Positions 9,901 through 18,603 of a stretch of DNA of 20,000 nt are shown here, in pieces. The stretch lies in assembly GCF_042767895.1 (NCBI RefSeq), contig NC_091565.1, positions 30,983,895-31,003,894 of the forward strand, in the 5' to 3' direction. Both the position numbers and the translations under genes were made by a program. The notes under the pieces are model-generated. The model was not told the DNA's origin and ran no database searches. It was given only the letters and a program-made list of their open reading frames with translations. The stretch comes from Penaeus vannamei. Taxonomy: Eukaryota; Arthropoda; Malacostraca; Decapoda; Penaeidae. Every line of letters begins with the position of its first letter. Position 1 is the stretch's first letter.

Positions 9901-12900
9901 AGACCTTTATACCACAGGCATTCAGGTGTTTGTATATCTTGAGCATCATGGTGTTCTGAGAGAAACTACAACATAATCAGTGCAGTGAACTGTGCTGGCA
10001 TTATTTCAATTTGTAGGTATTCATCAAGTGCTGGACTCCCATTCCTGTTCTGCAGAGATAATTGTTACAGTGCAATTTCCAGTATTTTGAATTCCTAGTT
10101 TCCTTCCTAGGTTGTTGACTAGAATAGCAGAGACGCATTATATTCACACACACTTCAGACACGATTAAGGTTCTAACCATCTAAACATTAATATGAATTA
10201 AACTTTATTAACACCCACACAAGTATCCACAAGAAACACCACTGACAGAAACTGGAGACTAATGAAAGGTGTCACAATAACGGAGGACACCTTATTTTGA
10301 AAGCTATTTAGCCAAAAAGGCCTACTAGATACAACATCCAAAGGCCAAAAAAGCACATACAGCCTCTCTTCCTGGCTTTGGCACCCTTCTTTCCTCCAGA
10401 ACAAAAAAGAAGTCTTGGTGTTCTGGGGGAATTAAACATGTATAATCTGTAAAGGGGATCCAGGGGTGGAGTCACCAATAGAGGCTTAGGTAAAGTTGCT
10501 TAGTTAGAACATTTTATGGAAACATTGGGCTCCATTTCTATACATTTAACAAAAGCTGGCATATCTTTTGGTAAATTTTTAGAAATCAACAGTTCCAAAT
10601 GTAGAATTTCAAACGTTGGGTGACATTTCTGTTAAGATTTGTTAAGATGGTTTTTGCTTTTTTCATGTATTATTATATCTATTGTATTTCAACCTCTTTT
10701 ACTCCAGTCTGAAGCAGATGTTATAAAAACCTGGCTATTTGTTACATTGGCTGTGATACTAGATACTCTAATAATGCACTTTAGAAGTTTCTCAAATGGG
10801 GTACCTCTGCAGACTATCATACCAGACTATTCATCAGATGAATAGTGGGGCACAAGCTTTGATTTGACAACTGTAAAGAAAGTACATTTTTCGTAAAGAT
10901 GAGCCAAATTTCCCACAAAATTACCCTTTTAAGATTATTTGAAGGTAATTTAAAAAGTAAAAAAGTGCAAAAATGAAAAACCCGAGCCAAGATTCGGCCT
11001 CAGATATTTGACACTACATTGCATGAATGAATGAGATGAGCCCCAGCCTAAACAAATAAACTACGATAAAGATAGCTGTATGAACCAAAAACCTTCCTAA
11101 CTTGGGGGCTATGCCCCTGGACCCCCCTCCCCCCATGACAGCCTTGCTTCCCTAGCTGACTGCCATGCATCCCTAGACGACTGCTGTGCTTCCCTTGCCA
11201 ATCGCAGTACTTCTCTAGCCGATTGCTGTGCTCCCCTAGCCGATCGCCGTGCTTCCCTAGCCAGTGCGATAACCAAACTAAACAGGAATAAATACCTGAT
11301 TTAATCAGCCAGAGGATGGGTACAGCTCTGAAGACACGTTGTTTAATATCAAATGTGCACTGTTCCTTGCACTTGGGGCACTCAAGTATTTTTAAAAACG
11401 AATCAATGGTCTTGCACTAATTCAGTAAGCGTTTCCATTTATCTTCACATTGTTTCGTGTTATAAATCATACCACTGAGAAACCATTTCACAGGTTCATT
11501 ACACTCTCTGCGGCAGTTCGAACAACACGCGCAACCATGGTGAAATGACTTCTGACCCAATGGCCATTGATGTATCACTGCGCCATACACTGACGTCACA
11601 CCAAATTTTGAGGAGTGTAAAATGTGAAGAGATTAGAGAAATTAATTAACATAATGGTAATTTACATTGTTTGGAGAGTAACTATCGAAAATCAATGTGA
11701 TATTAAGCATAAATGTTGATCAAATGATAGATAGTAGTACATGTACTACTTTCTTGAGCGACATCTTCTGAGTTACATGGTTTGTTTACACTGACTTAGC
11801 TGATAAGCTAATAAGGGGACTGTCTGCGAGCGACAAATTCCAGTACCTTCATTTTAATATGACAATTATGAATTTCTGTGCTTTAAATTTGACGTCCCCG
11901 ATTAGTTTACATGCTGTTCTTCCATTTTAGTATCATTTCATGTTCATTTACTAAAATCCTATTGCCTCCAGAATAACCACAAGAAATTGAAATAGGAATA
12001 TATTAAGAAAACAAAACTACACACATCAATAAATAAATAAGTTCATGGTGATTGGGTGGTCAAACCAGAAAATCATTCAATTTGTCCAAACTTAGTGCAT
12101 ACATACCATAAAGACTAGCAATCAATGCTTTACTATGCGTCATATACAATGGAAAATTTTGAGATTATCGCATAATGTGAACAACAGATACAAAGAATAA
12201 AAATTAGAAAATAGGATTTTTTTCCTCACTGCTAATGCTATTATTTGTGTGTGATTATTGAGTGTACTTGAGAGTACCAAATTTTCACATTGCTCCCAAT
12301 GTTTACTGGGTTTAAGAATATACTGCCTTGGGAGATCATTAGATCTCTGGGTAAAGACTTTGAGCTTGGATTTTGTGATTTTTTGTCAATCTTCATGGTA
12401 TTGTGTGTATAGGATAGGGTTCATTCATTCACTCGAACTAAGGACAGTCTCTGATGGTGTGGTCTTTATGTGCTTTTAACAGTAAACAATAACTTCATCC
12501 TACTATCATAAATTTAGTCTGAGTGATGTCTGTTACATACAAAACTTGAACAAAATTGGATAGTTTACATACCATCTTGCTTATCATTATAATGTCGGTT
12601 ATTGACAAAGTACTATGTGGATACCACATACATGACTTCATGTGATCCTACTAGCAATTATGGTATTCTTTACAGTGCGGGCACATTCACTAGAGACCGA
12701 GTCCCGAACTTCTAGCCACAAAATATATTCAACAATCTAAGTTGCCATAATCAGGCCCGAGTGAAGGGTTGATGGGGGGCTCTGTCCTCCTAACAGCCCC
12801 TGGAAAACATGGTCTTCACCTCATATGCACAGCAGCTGAAACTTGAGAGGACAGGTGGACTTGGGCTCTGAGTGGCACTTTGTGATCCCTTTCCCTTATT

Positions 12901-14361
12901 TATTGGGTTATCCTTCCTATCTGCAGATTATTTCTTGTACCAACAACTCCCAACTTTTTGTTCTAAAAGAATATCATCTTTAATTTCCTTTACTTTAGTG
13001 CATCCATACTGTAAAGATTATCCATAATTTCCTGGCCTAAGTCAATGACTAGGTTTGTTGGAGAGCTTTCAAACTGCAAGTCCAACCAAGAGACTCATTT
13101 ACCCTGGTAGTTAAAAGCAGCAGTTATTACACAAAGTAAATTTCCAGTACCTAAAACTAATCGGAACATGTTGCTCCTTAACCATCTCTTGTTTGTTTAT
13201 AAACAATGTTCTTGCATGCTATCTCCAACAGCAGCACTACCTGTGGCATATACAACAGTGTGCTACACTACTTTCCCTCAGATGGAAAATATTACATAAA
13301 CACTGTGCCGAAGTGCAAAAACAACTGCAAGTGCTTGCTGTGTTTTCATCCAAGACAGCCAAGTAGTCTTATTTACAATTCAGTATCAGACATCGCAAGT
13401 CAGTCAGCACTGTATCTTCTGACAATGGCTCTCAAGTCATAGCATACAGCTTAAGGTCTGCTGGTGTAACCGATATGCATGGTATATGCATTCTATCCAG
13501 GTTTCCACTATTCTGCTAAAATAGGGTACAATGCAGGATGAAGATACTCAGCAATGCAGCCTAAATTCTTCAAAAAATTTACTTCCACTGAGGCTTTGAA
13601 CACTATTGCATCACAAATCTCTTGCAGGAAATACCAAGAATCCACATCATGTCCTTCAAAATCCCCAAAGGAAAAAACAAAAAAAATTCCCATCGACTGA
13701 TAGGAATTCTTACTAAATTAACGAAATTCACAGAAGTACAAAGCCTATAAAATTAACAATTTCATAATTAACACAGTGACAATAAAACCAATGAGAAAAA
13801 CATGAAAACGATTGAGTAGGCCTACCATGCTTGTTAGACGAAAGTACGGATTTATTGGACTATAAAAATACACCGTCCTTACCAGAACGATAAACAATAA
13901 GGTCGAATGAACACTCTCACAAGCCAATAAGAGTTACAAAAACATTATTAATGTCCCTATAATACACAACAAAGGCGACTCGAATTTCAAAACGGAACCC
14001 GAACACACCCGGTAAAAATACATATATAGGTTAAACGATGAATATTTCCTCTGAAATTCCATAAAAAACCTCTACACAATCACTCGCATGCTCTACTGTA
14101 CCTAATGTTTATGAAAGCAAAACAAAAGGAAGTAAAATAAGGGTATATTACCTGTCCTACAACTTTAAGTTTGATGTATTCGTTCCCTTCCCCTTCTGGC
14201 TTGGCGTCCTGCAGGAGAGGGAGGTGAAGAAGACTTAATATCTCGTTATTTCACATTATTTCACGTCTTTCGGGAATTCCATATCCACCACAATAAATAA
14301 AAGAAGTTGCCTGATCGCTCAGGGTGCTCGTAAATGGCGTACTTACAGCGTTATCAGACAT
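6904..14361 (-). CDS. SUMO: SUMO, small ubiquitin-like modifier (four-exon coding sequence)
   Basis: Small ubiquitin-related modifier, joined to lysines of target proteins through E1 (Aos1/Uba2), E2 (Ubc9) and E3 ligases, mainly in the nucleus. Coding exons on the minus strand are 14361-14347, 14208-14152, 7917-7768 and 6963-6904 including the stop. All three introns are GT-AG and phase 0. The spliced product is 93 residues. A flexible tail (residues 1 to about 16) is followed by the beta-grasp fold from EYIKLKVVGQ, including EIHFRVKMTT and the SUMO-interaction-motif groove, LRFLFDGRRI, and DDVIEVYQEQTGG. The diglycine is followed by one His, so the precursor still needs trimming by a SENP/Ulp protease. 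The ATG has A at -3. Overall it is closer to vertebrate SUMO1 than to Drosophila Smt3. The introns are 138, 6234 and 804 bases. The introns and intact frame argue against a retropseudogene. Confidence 0.96.
6964..7767 (-). other. SUMO intron 3
   Basis: An 804-base GT-AG intron, AT-rich, holding a perfect 42-bp tandem duplication (7301-7384) and a short AAT repeat near 7697-7710. The plus-strand frame at 7220-7546 arises from the duplication and shows no known similarity. Confidence 0.85.
7301..7384. repeat. Perfect 42-bp tandem duplication
   Basis: Two adjacent copies (7301-7342 and 7343-7384) starting TATCAACATTTTCTTGACAA are identical over all 42 bases. Identity within intron sequence implies a recent event. 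Confidence 0.95.
7768..7917 (-). CDS. SUMO: SUMO coding exon 3 (50 codons), core of the fold
   Basis: Starts after the acceptor CATCCACAG (ending at 7918) with DSNEIHFRVKMTTQ and ends in NDEETPKA before the donor GTAAGT (7767-7762). It holds beta 2, the alpha helix (MGKLKKSYSERVGV) and LRFLFDGRRI. The groove residues (IHFRVK) that bind SUMO-interaction motifs lie at its start. Confidence 0.96.
11146..11262. repeat. 21-bp minisatellite, 5.6 copies
   Basis: Units start at 11146, 11167, 11188, 11209, 11230 and a partial unit at 11251. Each resembles GCTTCCCTAGCCGATTGCTGT, with several substitutions between copies. The period is a multiple of three and both strands have a frame without stops through the array. 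GC content is far above that of the flanks. Confidence 0.92.
11591..11598. promoter_or_regulatory. Consensus CRE-like palindrome
   Basis: TGACGTCA is a perfect CREB/ATF site sequence inside SUMO intron 2, close to the start of the Cys-rich frame. Function is unknown, and one such 8-mer in 20 kb is not by itself significant. Confidence 0.3.
14152..14208 (-). CDS. SUMO: SUMO coding exon 2 (19 codons)
   Basis: Encodes DAKPEGEGNEYIKLKVVGQ. The acceptor is TCTCCTGCAG at 14218-14209 and the donor is GTAATA at 14151-14146. It covers the flexible N-terminal tail and the first beta strand. AKPE at residues 7-10 resembles a weak sumoylation site. Confidence 0.92.
14209..14346 (-). other. SUMO intron 1
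   Basis: A short 138-base intron, GTAAGT to CTGCAG, just after the start codon. Nothing else is recognisable in it. Confidence 0.9.
14347..14361 (-). CDS. SUMO: SUMO coding exon 1 (5 codons)
   Basis: Encodes MSDNA and ends at a strong donor, GTAAGT at 14346-14341. The start context is AATAATGT. The five-codon exon is too short to be found by frame length. It is identified by continuity with exon 2 and by the MSD start shared with other SUMO proteins. Confidence 0.9.
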
Positions 14362-14520
14362 TATTGATGAATTTGTTGGAGGAACGCGTGGTCTTCTTCT
14401 CCGCGAACAAACAACAAGAACCCAAGTGCAACATCCGGGAATTCGAGAAACAAAGATGGCCGACCCTTTTGGCGCCAGATTCGAAATTGCGTGGGAGAAC
14501 TAGCTTATTTGTTTCTCATT
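14362..14520 (-). promoter_or_regulatory. SUMO 5' UTR and probable proximal promoter
   Basis: Just upstream of the SUMO ATG, richer in GC and CpG than its surroundings. On the plus strand AAGATGGCCG (14453-14462) matches the YY1-type motif AAGATGGC, and TTTTGGCGCC (14467-14476) matches the E2F pattern TTTSSCGC. No TATA box is evident at a fixed distance. The start site is not determinable by eye. The plus-strand frame at 14334-14591 overlaps this segment but has no recognisable similarity. Confidence 0.45.
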
Positions 14521-15035
14521 TACTTTTACTTTTAAATTTCTCTGGTGTCTTCGTTAGTTTGGTTTATTTATTTCTGATGAGAACGTTTTGATTTTTATAT
14601 AATTTTGCTTTTAAGTGTTTTGCTGTTTGTTTCAAACCTTTGTGTCGCCAGACTCGAACGCAAATGCGCGCGATTTTATTTCCATAATTCATCAGCATTA
14701 TTTTGAATTTCTATGGTATTTTTAGTTAAGAGCATCAATTTCTTCTATTGAAGAGGTTTCGGCATTTTTCGGTTTAGTCTCCAGGTACTCTGGGTTTTAT
14801 GTCCGACAGGGCTTGTCTTTGATATTATTCTTTTATCAATAAAGAATGTTAGAGTTGCCATTTTCTATGAGATTCTTTTTTGTCTTCGCGTAACGGCGAA
14901 ATAGAAAACGGAGGAAGTTGTTGGACACTTCATTGCTTATGAATCTGACATTCGAAATCATCAATAACAAAGAGGCACTCAGTAATTCGCATATAACCCA
15001 AATAATTATCTCCAAAGAATATAAAATCTTTAAAA

Positions 15036-15090
15036 TCCCGCCAAATAGCGCATTCATCGATAACGGCCCGACAGTCAGATGGGCGGGAAA
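15036..15090. promoter_or_regulatory. Candidate promoter core: two E2F sites flanking a DRE-like site
   Basis: TCCCGCCAAA (15036-15045) and GGGCGGGAAA (15081-15090) are full matches to E2F-type sequences on the minus strand (TTTGGCGGGA and TTTCCCGCCC). Between them CATCGATA (15055-15062) differs by one base from the DRE core TATCGATA. E2F plus DRE is typical of proliferation-gene promoters in insects. It may drive a plus-strand gene starting shortly downstream or add to SUMO regulation. Confidence 0.45.
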
Positions 15091-15742
15091 CTGACATGAC
15101 TCTTTAGAAGTCTTTCAAATGGATTGCGTCCCGGATGAGAGAAAATCCTTAAATTCAGTCGGACTCGGAACCCAAACGCCCACACGCGCCAAACTCGAAT
15201 TTTTATTAATATTTCTGAGAAGGTTTTTGCTTATATTTTATTATGATATATGGTTTATATTGATTGCATTCTTATTCAGTCTTGCTTACTCACCTTTAAA
15301 AGCTTTAAATTGATAAAGGTAATGTTGTCTGTTTCAAGACACTCATACCATTGAAAAATGCCCAAAGGCGTTTAGAAACGAGTATTTTAGAAGAACAATG
15401 GATTTTAGAAAGCAACTGAACATTGATAAAATTATACTTGGTCATTAATCTATCCATTTATCCTGTGCATTTGAAAACACGAGGTTTACAGTATACATTT
15501 ATAAACAACCCAGATAAATGAACAAAGCATGGGGTTCGAATCTAGCAGTATTTCTACAGAAAATATAATCATTAACCCCCTCTAGAATAGGAAAGTATCA
15601 GATCAATGTTGGTTTTCATAAACTTTTCATGCTTTTCAACAGTGACATAATTTTATTTATAAAACTTAACACGATTAAGAAAAGAGAAACAGAAAACGTG
15701 AATTGTGCCCATGCTAACCTATTGACCTACTTTCCTCCGGCA

Positions 15743-15850
15743 GTGAATATGTCCTCTCCTGATTCTTTCGCGGATTTACTCACTGATATTCGGACGCTGT
15801 TCTCTTCTGGCGATTATTTTCGACTAGTTTCAATTTATAATAAAACTGTG
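15743..15850 (+). CDS. Candidate first coding exon of an unidentified gene
   Basis: A pyrimidine-rich acceptor, CTACTTTCCTCCGGCAG (ending at 15742), precedes TGAAT and an ATG at 15750 with A at -3. The frame reads MSSPDSFADLLTDIRTLF, then SSGDYFRLVSIYNKTV. The amphipathic spacing (IRxLFxxGDYxxLVxIYN) resembles a TPR-like helix pair, as in N-termini of some APC/C subunits, but I cannot name a gene. The 3' border is unclear: candidate GT donors at 15847-15860 are weak, and beyond them the frame enters a pure pyrimidine tract that is unlikely to be protein. A non-coding first exon could end at AAAG/GTAATG (GT at 15319-15320). Confidence 0.3.
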
Positions 15851-15861
15851 TGGTGGCGTAT

Positions 15862-16112
15862 TTTTTTTCTTTCTTTCTCTCTCTTCCCTCCCTCCCCCTC
15901 CTCCTTCTCTTCGCTTTTCTCTTCCCTAGCTGTCTTTCTTTCCTCTTCTCTCTTTCATTCTTTTCCACTCTTCCTTTCACCTTCCCATCCCACTCCCTCC
16001 GTTAAGTGCATCTTCTCCCTTATCTCTCTTTCGTTGGATATTTTCCCATTCTCTCCTCTCTTTCCCTTCCCCTTTTTTTCACTTTCATGTCTCCTCATCC
16101 GTTTCTTCCCTC
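15862..16112 (+). repeat. Long C/T-rich (polypyrimidine) tract
   Basis: About 250 bases that are almost all C and T on the plus strand, with scattered G and A. It creates long Ser/Phe/Leu-rich frames without meaning. Such asymmetric tracts can form triplex DNA. Confidence 0.85.
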
Positions 16113-16141
16113 TAAGCCTCTTCGATATGCACAGGGAATGA

Positions 16142-16499
16142 ATATATTTTGAAATTTCACTAATTTTTTATTAACATGATAGGTAGAAAAGATAAAAACT
16201 GAATTGCATATGTTATCATGCATTCAAATGCCTCACCGTTTCATCAATCAACAGATGTATCATTAATTTATGCTATACCATTTTCTTATCTATCCATCAT
16301 CCTCTCTATCTATATTTCCATCAATTTATTCACCTGTCTCTCTACTCACATACAACACTAAGATTAGAACATTTTCTTATCTCTATCCCTTATCATGATA
16401 TCAATATTTCATCAGAGATATTAATATCATTCAAAGTTATTGCACAGTTTCATTTGTTACTTTGTCGGTTTGTTGAGATTTGTATCTATATGATTCTTT
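16142..16499. other. AT-rich sequence without recognisable genes
   Basis: Contains CTATCTAT-like short runs and scattered TATC words. No coding or element structure is evident. Confidence 0.6.
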
Positions 16500-16519
16500 G
16501 AAGACGCCATATTGGTATA

Positions 16520-17220
16520 ATTATTATGATTGTTGTTACAATTGTCCTTTAGTCTCATGCCTATTGTTACTTATATTATTACCATCAATATTGCTATCAT
16601 CATCATCTTTATCATCATAGCTACCATCAGAATAGATGTTATAATTGTGTTTCTTATAATCTTCCACACATATACACGTGTCTGGGCGCATAATAGCATC
16701 ATTTTACGTCTATTAAAATCTAATTTTAAGTCTACTGTTATCATTAGCATCATTATCATCTTTTATTACTGTAATGATTATCATTATAATTATCATTATT
16801 ATCAGTTATCATTGTCACTATAATAATTATCATTATCATCAGTTATTATTATCATTATAACTATTGTCATTATCATGTCATAATTATCATTATTATTATT
16901 ACTGAAGTAGTTAGACCGGCTGTTTATGCCCGGGGTCCTCATAATGGTTAGTATTAGCATCATCATTCTTATTATCACTGTCACATCATTATCATTATTG
17001 ATGTTATTATCACTATTATCCATGTAATTACAATTATTATGATTCCTATCATTAATGTCGTAACCACTACTATTTTTTCCTGTTTTCATAATTCCCAATA
17101 TTATTAGTATAGATATTATCCTCAATATCTTTATGATCATTATTCTCGTTATTGCTATTATATCTATAATCATTATCATTATCGTTATCACTATCCTTTC
17201 TATTATCATTATCATTGAAA
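16520..17220. repeat. Interrupted ATT/ATC microsatellite block 1
   Basis: Dense mixtures of TTATCATTATT, ATCATC and TATTATC words, most regular at 16590-16625, 16740-16910 and 16955-17215, separated by short unique pieces. Frames through it encode Ile/Asn/Asp/Met runs only. Confidence 0.9.
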
Positions 17221-17255
17221 TATCATGAAGACGCTAGGACTAAAGGCCCCTAAGT

Positions 17256-17508
17256 TGACCTCTGTATGACCTCATGTTCAGGATTCGTGATAGAGGATTG
17301 ATAGGCCTCTTAGACGGGTGACCTCAGCGGATCAACCCAGGTCACTTTTACAGGTGTTCAGACCCTTTAATCGTCTAAATATCCGTGGTGGCAACGACGC
17401 TTCTAATGAAATTTAAATGCTGGTACACACCCTAACTCAGACAGAGGGGACATAGGTCAGAGATACCAACAGAGAGGGAGGCACACACAGAAAGGTCAAG
17501 GCAGGTCA
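17256..17508. promoter_or_regulatory. Cluster of seven AGGTCA nuclear-receptor half-sites
   Basis: Exact AGGTCA or its complement occurs at 17256-17261(-), 17267-17272(-), 17319-17324(-), 17339-17344(+), 17454-17459(+), 17493-17498(+) and 17503-17508(+). The first pair forms a direct repeat spaced by 5 (DR5), the last pair a DR4, and the middle pair an everted repeat with 7-base arms GTGACCT/AGGTCAC. Arthropod receptors such as EcR/USP, HR3 and E75 use this half-site. The nearest gene is unidentified. Confidence 0.5.
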
Positions 17509-17654
17509 TGTGAGAAGGTAGTCGCTGAGATTAGTGAGTGTTGGCGCGGCCTTGACTAGTGTAATGTGTCGTATTCGCGACTTGTGACCAGCGAATAAAC
17601 ATGAGTGGAAAATCGCTAACAGTTCACTTGGGATTTCGCGTCAGCAGAGATTCC

Positions 17655-17812
17655 CTACATAATAATGGAAATAATGATAATCATCATCATCGCTATTATC
17701 ATTATTATTATTATTATCATCATCATTATTATTATCATTATTGCCATTACTATTGTCACTGTCATAATTATCATTATCAGTAATATAATAATTGTCATCA
17801 TTACCAAGAAGG
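17655..17812. repeat. ATT/ATC microsatellite block 2
   Basis: Regular ATCATCATTATT-type repeat, most uniform at 17676-17760. It is similar in composition to block 1, on the other side of the half-site cluster. Confidence 0.9.
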
Positions 17813-18015
17813 TTATGTTTGTAGTCGCATTTGTTTGTCCATTGGTTAGCAGGAAACTCAAAAAGTTATGAACATATTTTTATGAAAATTTTACCAGTTA
17901 ACATATATTGCATTTTGGTGGTGATCCGGATCTAGAATTGAATGATTGCATGTTACCCCAATCGCCTTGACAATGGGGGTAAGTATCATTATTATCTTAA
18001 CTTCGCGGAGGTTAT
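17800..18015. repeat. Worn interspersed repeat with GGAGGTTATG-type end
   Basis: The segment reads CCAAGAAGGTTATGTTTG, then TTTGTTTGTCCATTGGTTAG, a TTTTATGAAAATTTTACC stretch and TTTTGGTGGTGATCCGGATC, and later CTTCGCGGAGGTTATGG. I recognise this word order from an interspersed repeat family widespread in marine invertebrates and fish (usually CGGAGGTTATG, then TTTGTTTGTTAGCAGG, GATTTTCATGAAACTT and GTGCGGATCCGGATC). The edges are uncertain and the assignment rests on memory. Confidence 0.5.
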
Positions 18016-18540
18016 GGTAATAGGTAGATAGATGATTAAATATACATACGCTTATGTGTATACATATCTATATTAAGTATTTCTATATTTATCTGTATAT
18101 CTATCAACACATATAATTGTCAACTGATAATTGAAAACAATAGAACTGATATCTACAATAGAACTGTCGTCTACTTAGATATTCTTAACTAGAAAAAAAA
18201 ACTCAAAATCCTTAGCATGGAATGATTAAATTGGGTTTTCTTATGTACGTCACAGAAATAATCAGCAACCTTTGTAATGACCAACGACTATAGAACATGA
18301 CATGGAATAATATAATGGATCGACTGAGAACAAGGCGTCAAGTAAGGTTGTACATTAATACCACATTTGTTCAACATTTAAGCTGGAGGAATAATGAATA
18401 AATAATTATAAATCCACTCGATGGATTTACAGAATTAGTGAAGCTAGTACGCCAGCTAACCTCTACTCAAATGCCAGGAAAACAAAGGTTATGCAGATAA
18501 TCAGAAATTCAAATGTTAAAGGAAATGGCCTAATCTACAT
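18016..18540. other. AT-rich sequence, no gene recognised
   Basis: Only short structures are visible, such as a partial repeat of CAATAGAACTG (near 18139 and 18157) and scattered TATC words. Confidence 0.6.
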
Positions 18541-18581
18541 CTGAATAAATAACGAAAGTACTGAAGATGTCTATGACTTTA

Positions 18582-18603
18582 TGTGTGTGTGTGTGTGTGT
18601 GTG
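18582..18603. repeat. (TG)n microsatellite
   Basis: About eleven uninterrupted TG units. Confidence 0.95.

Larger units (their letters stand above)
11048..11632 (-). pseudogene. Unrecognised Cys-rich reading frame with heptad repeats, one internal stop
   Basis: One minus-strand frame is open from 11632 to a TAG at 11048-11050, interrupted only by a TAG at 11417-11419. Its first half contains HHGCACCSNCRREC and NTKQCEDKWKRLL. After the stop it reads LECPKCKEQCTF and RVFRAVPILWLIKSG. The 21-bp repeat array then encodes six seven-residue units of the form LGKHGDR/LGEHSNR. It has no ATG near its start, and a possible donor (TCAG/GTATTT near 11300) lies inside it. I do not recognise the family. 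It may be a worn transposon-encoded protein. The paired cysteines suggest metal binding, but this is inference. Confidence 0.35.
7918..14151 (-). other. SUMO intron 2 (6.2 kb)
   Basis: Bounded by GTAATA at 14151 and CCACAG at 7918. It is mostly AT-rich sequence with no recognisable host exon on either strand. The one internal structure I can describe is the Cys-rich frame with 21-bp repeats at 11048-11632. The open frames at 8495-9432, 10198-10845, 12258-12479 and 13206-13927 are short, lack similarity that I recognise and are treated as chance. Confidence 0.85.

Noticed and set aside
11146..11262. A CRISPR-like array
   Set aside because: Units are contiguous without spacers and the genome is eukaryotic.
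6904..14361. SUMO as a processed pseudogene
   Set aside because: Three GT-AG introns and an uninterrupted 93-codon frame with a conserved C-terminus argue for a functional gene.
14334..14591. A plus-strand gene overlapping SUMO exon 1
   Set aside because: No recognisable similarity. It overlaps the SUMO start and promoter, and the ATG lies inside SUMO intron 1.
15629..16141. A 170-residue plus-strand protein
   Set aside because: Only the part from about 15750 to 15850 looks like protein. The first part precedes a good splice acceptor and the last part is translation of a pyrimidine tract.
16802..17215. A 137-residue minus-strand frame rich in Ile, Met and Asn
   Set aside because: It is translation of the ATT/ATC microsatellite.
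17601..17665. A coding start MSGKSLTVHLGFRVSRDS before microsatellite block 2
   Set aside because: The frame runs directly into the ATC repeat, and no donor with supporting context was seen before it.
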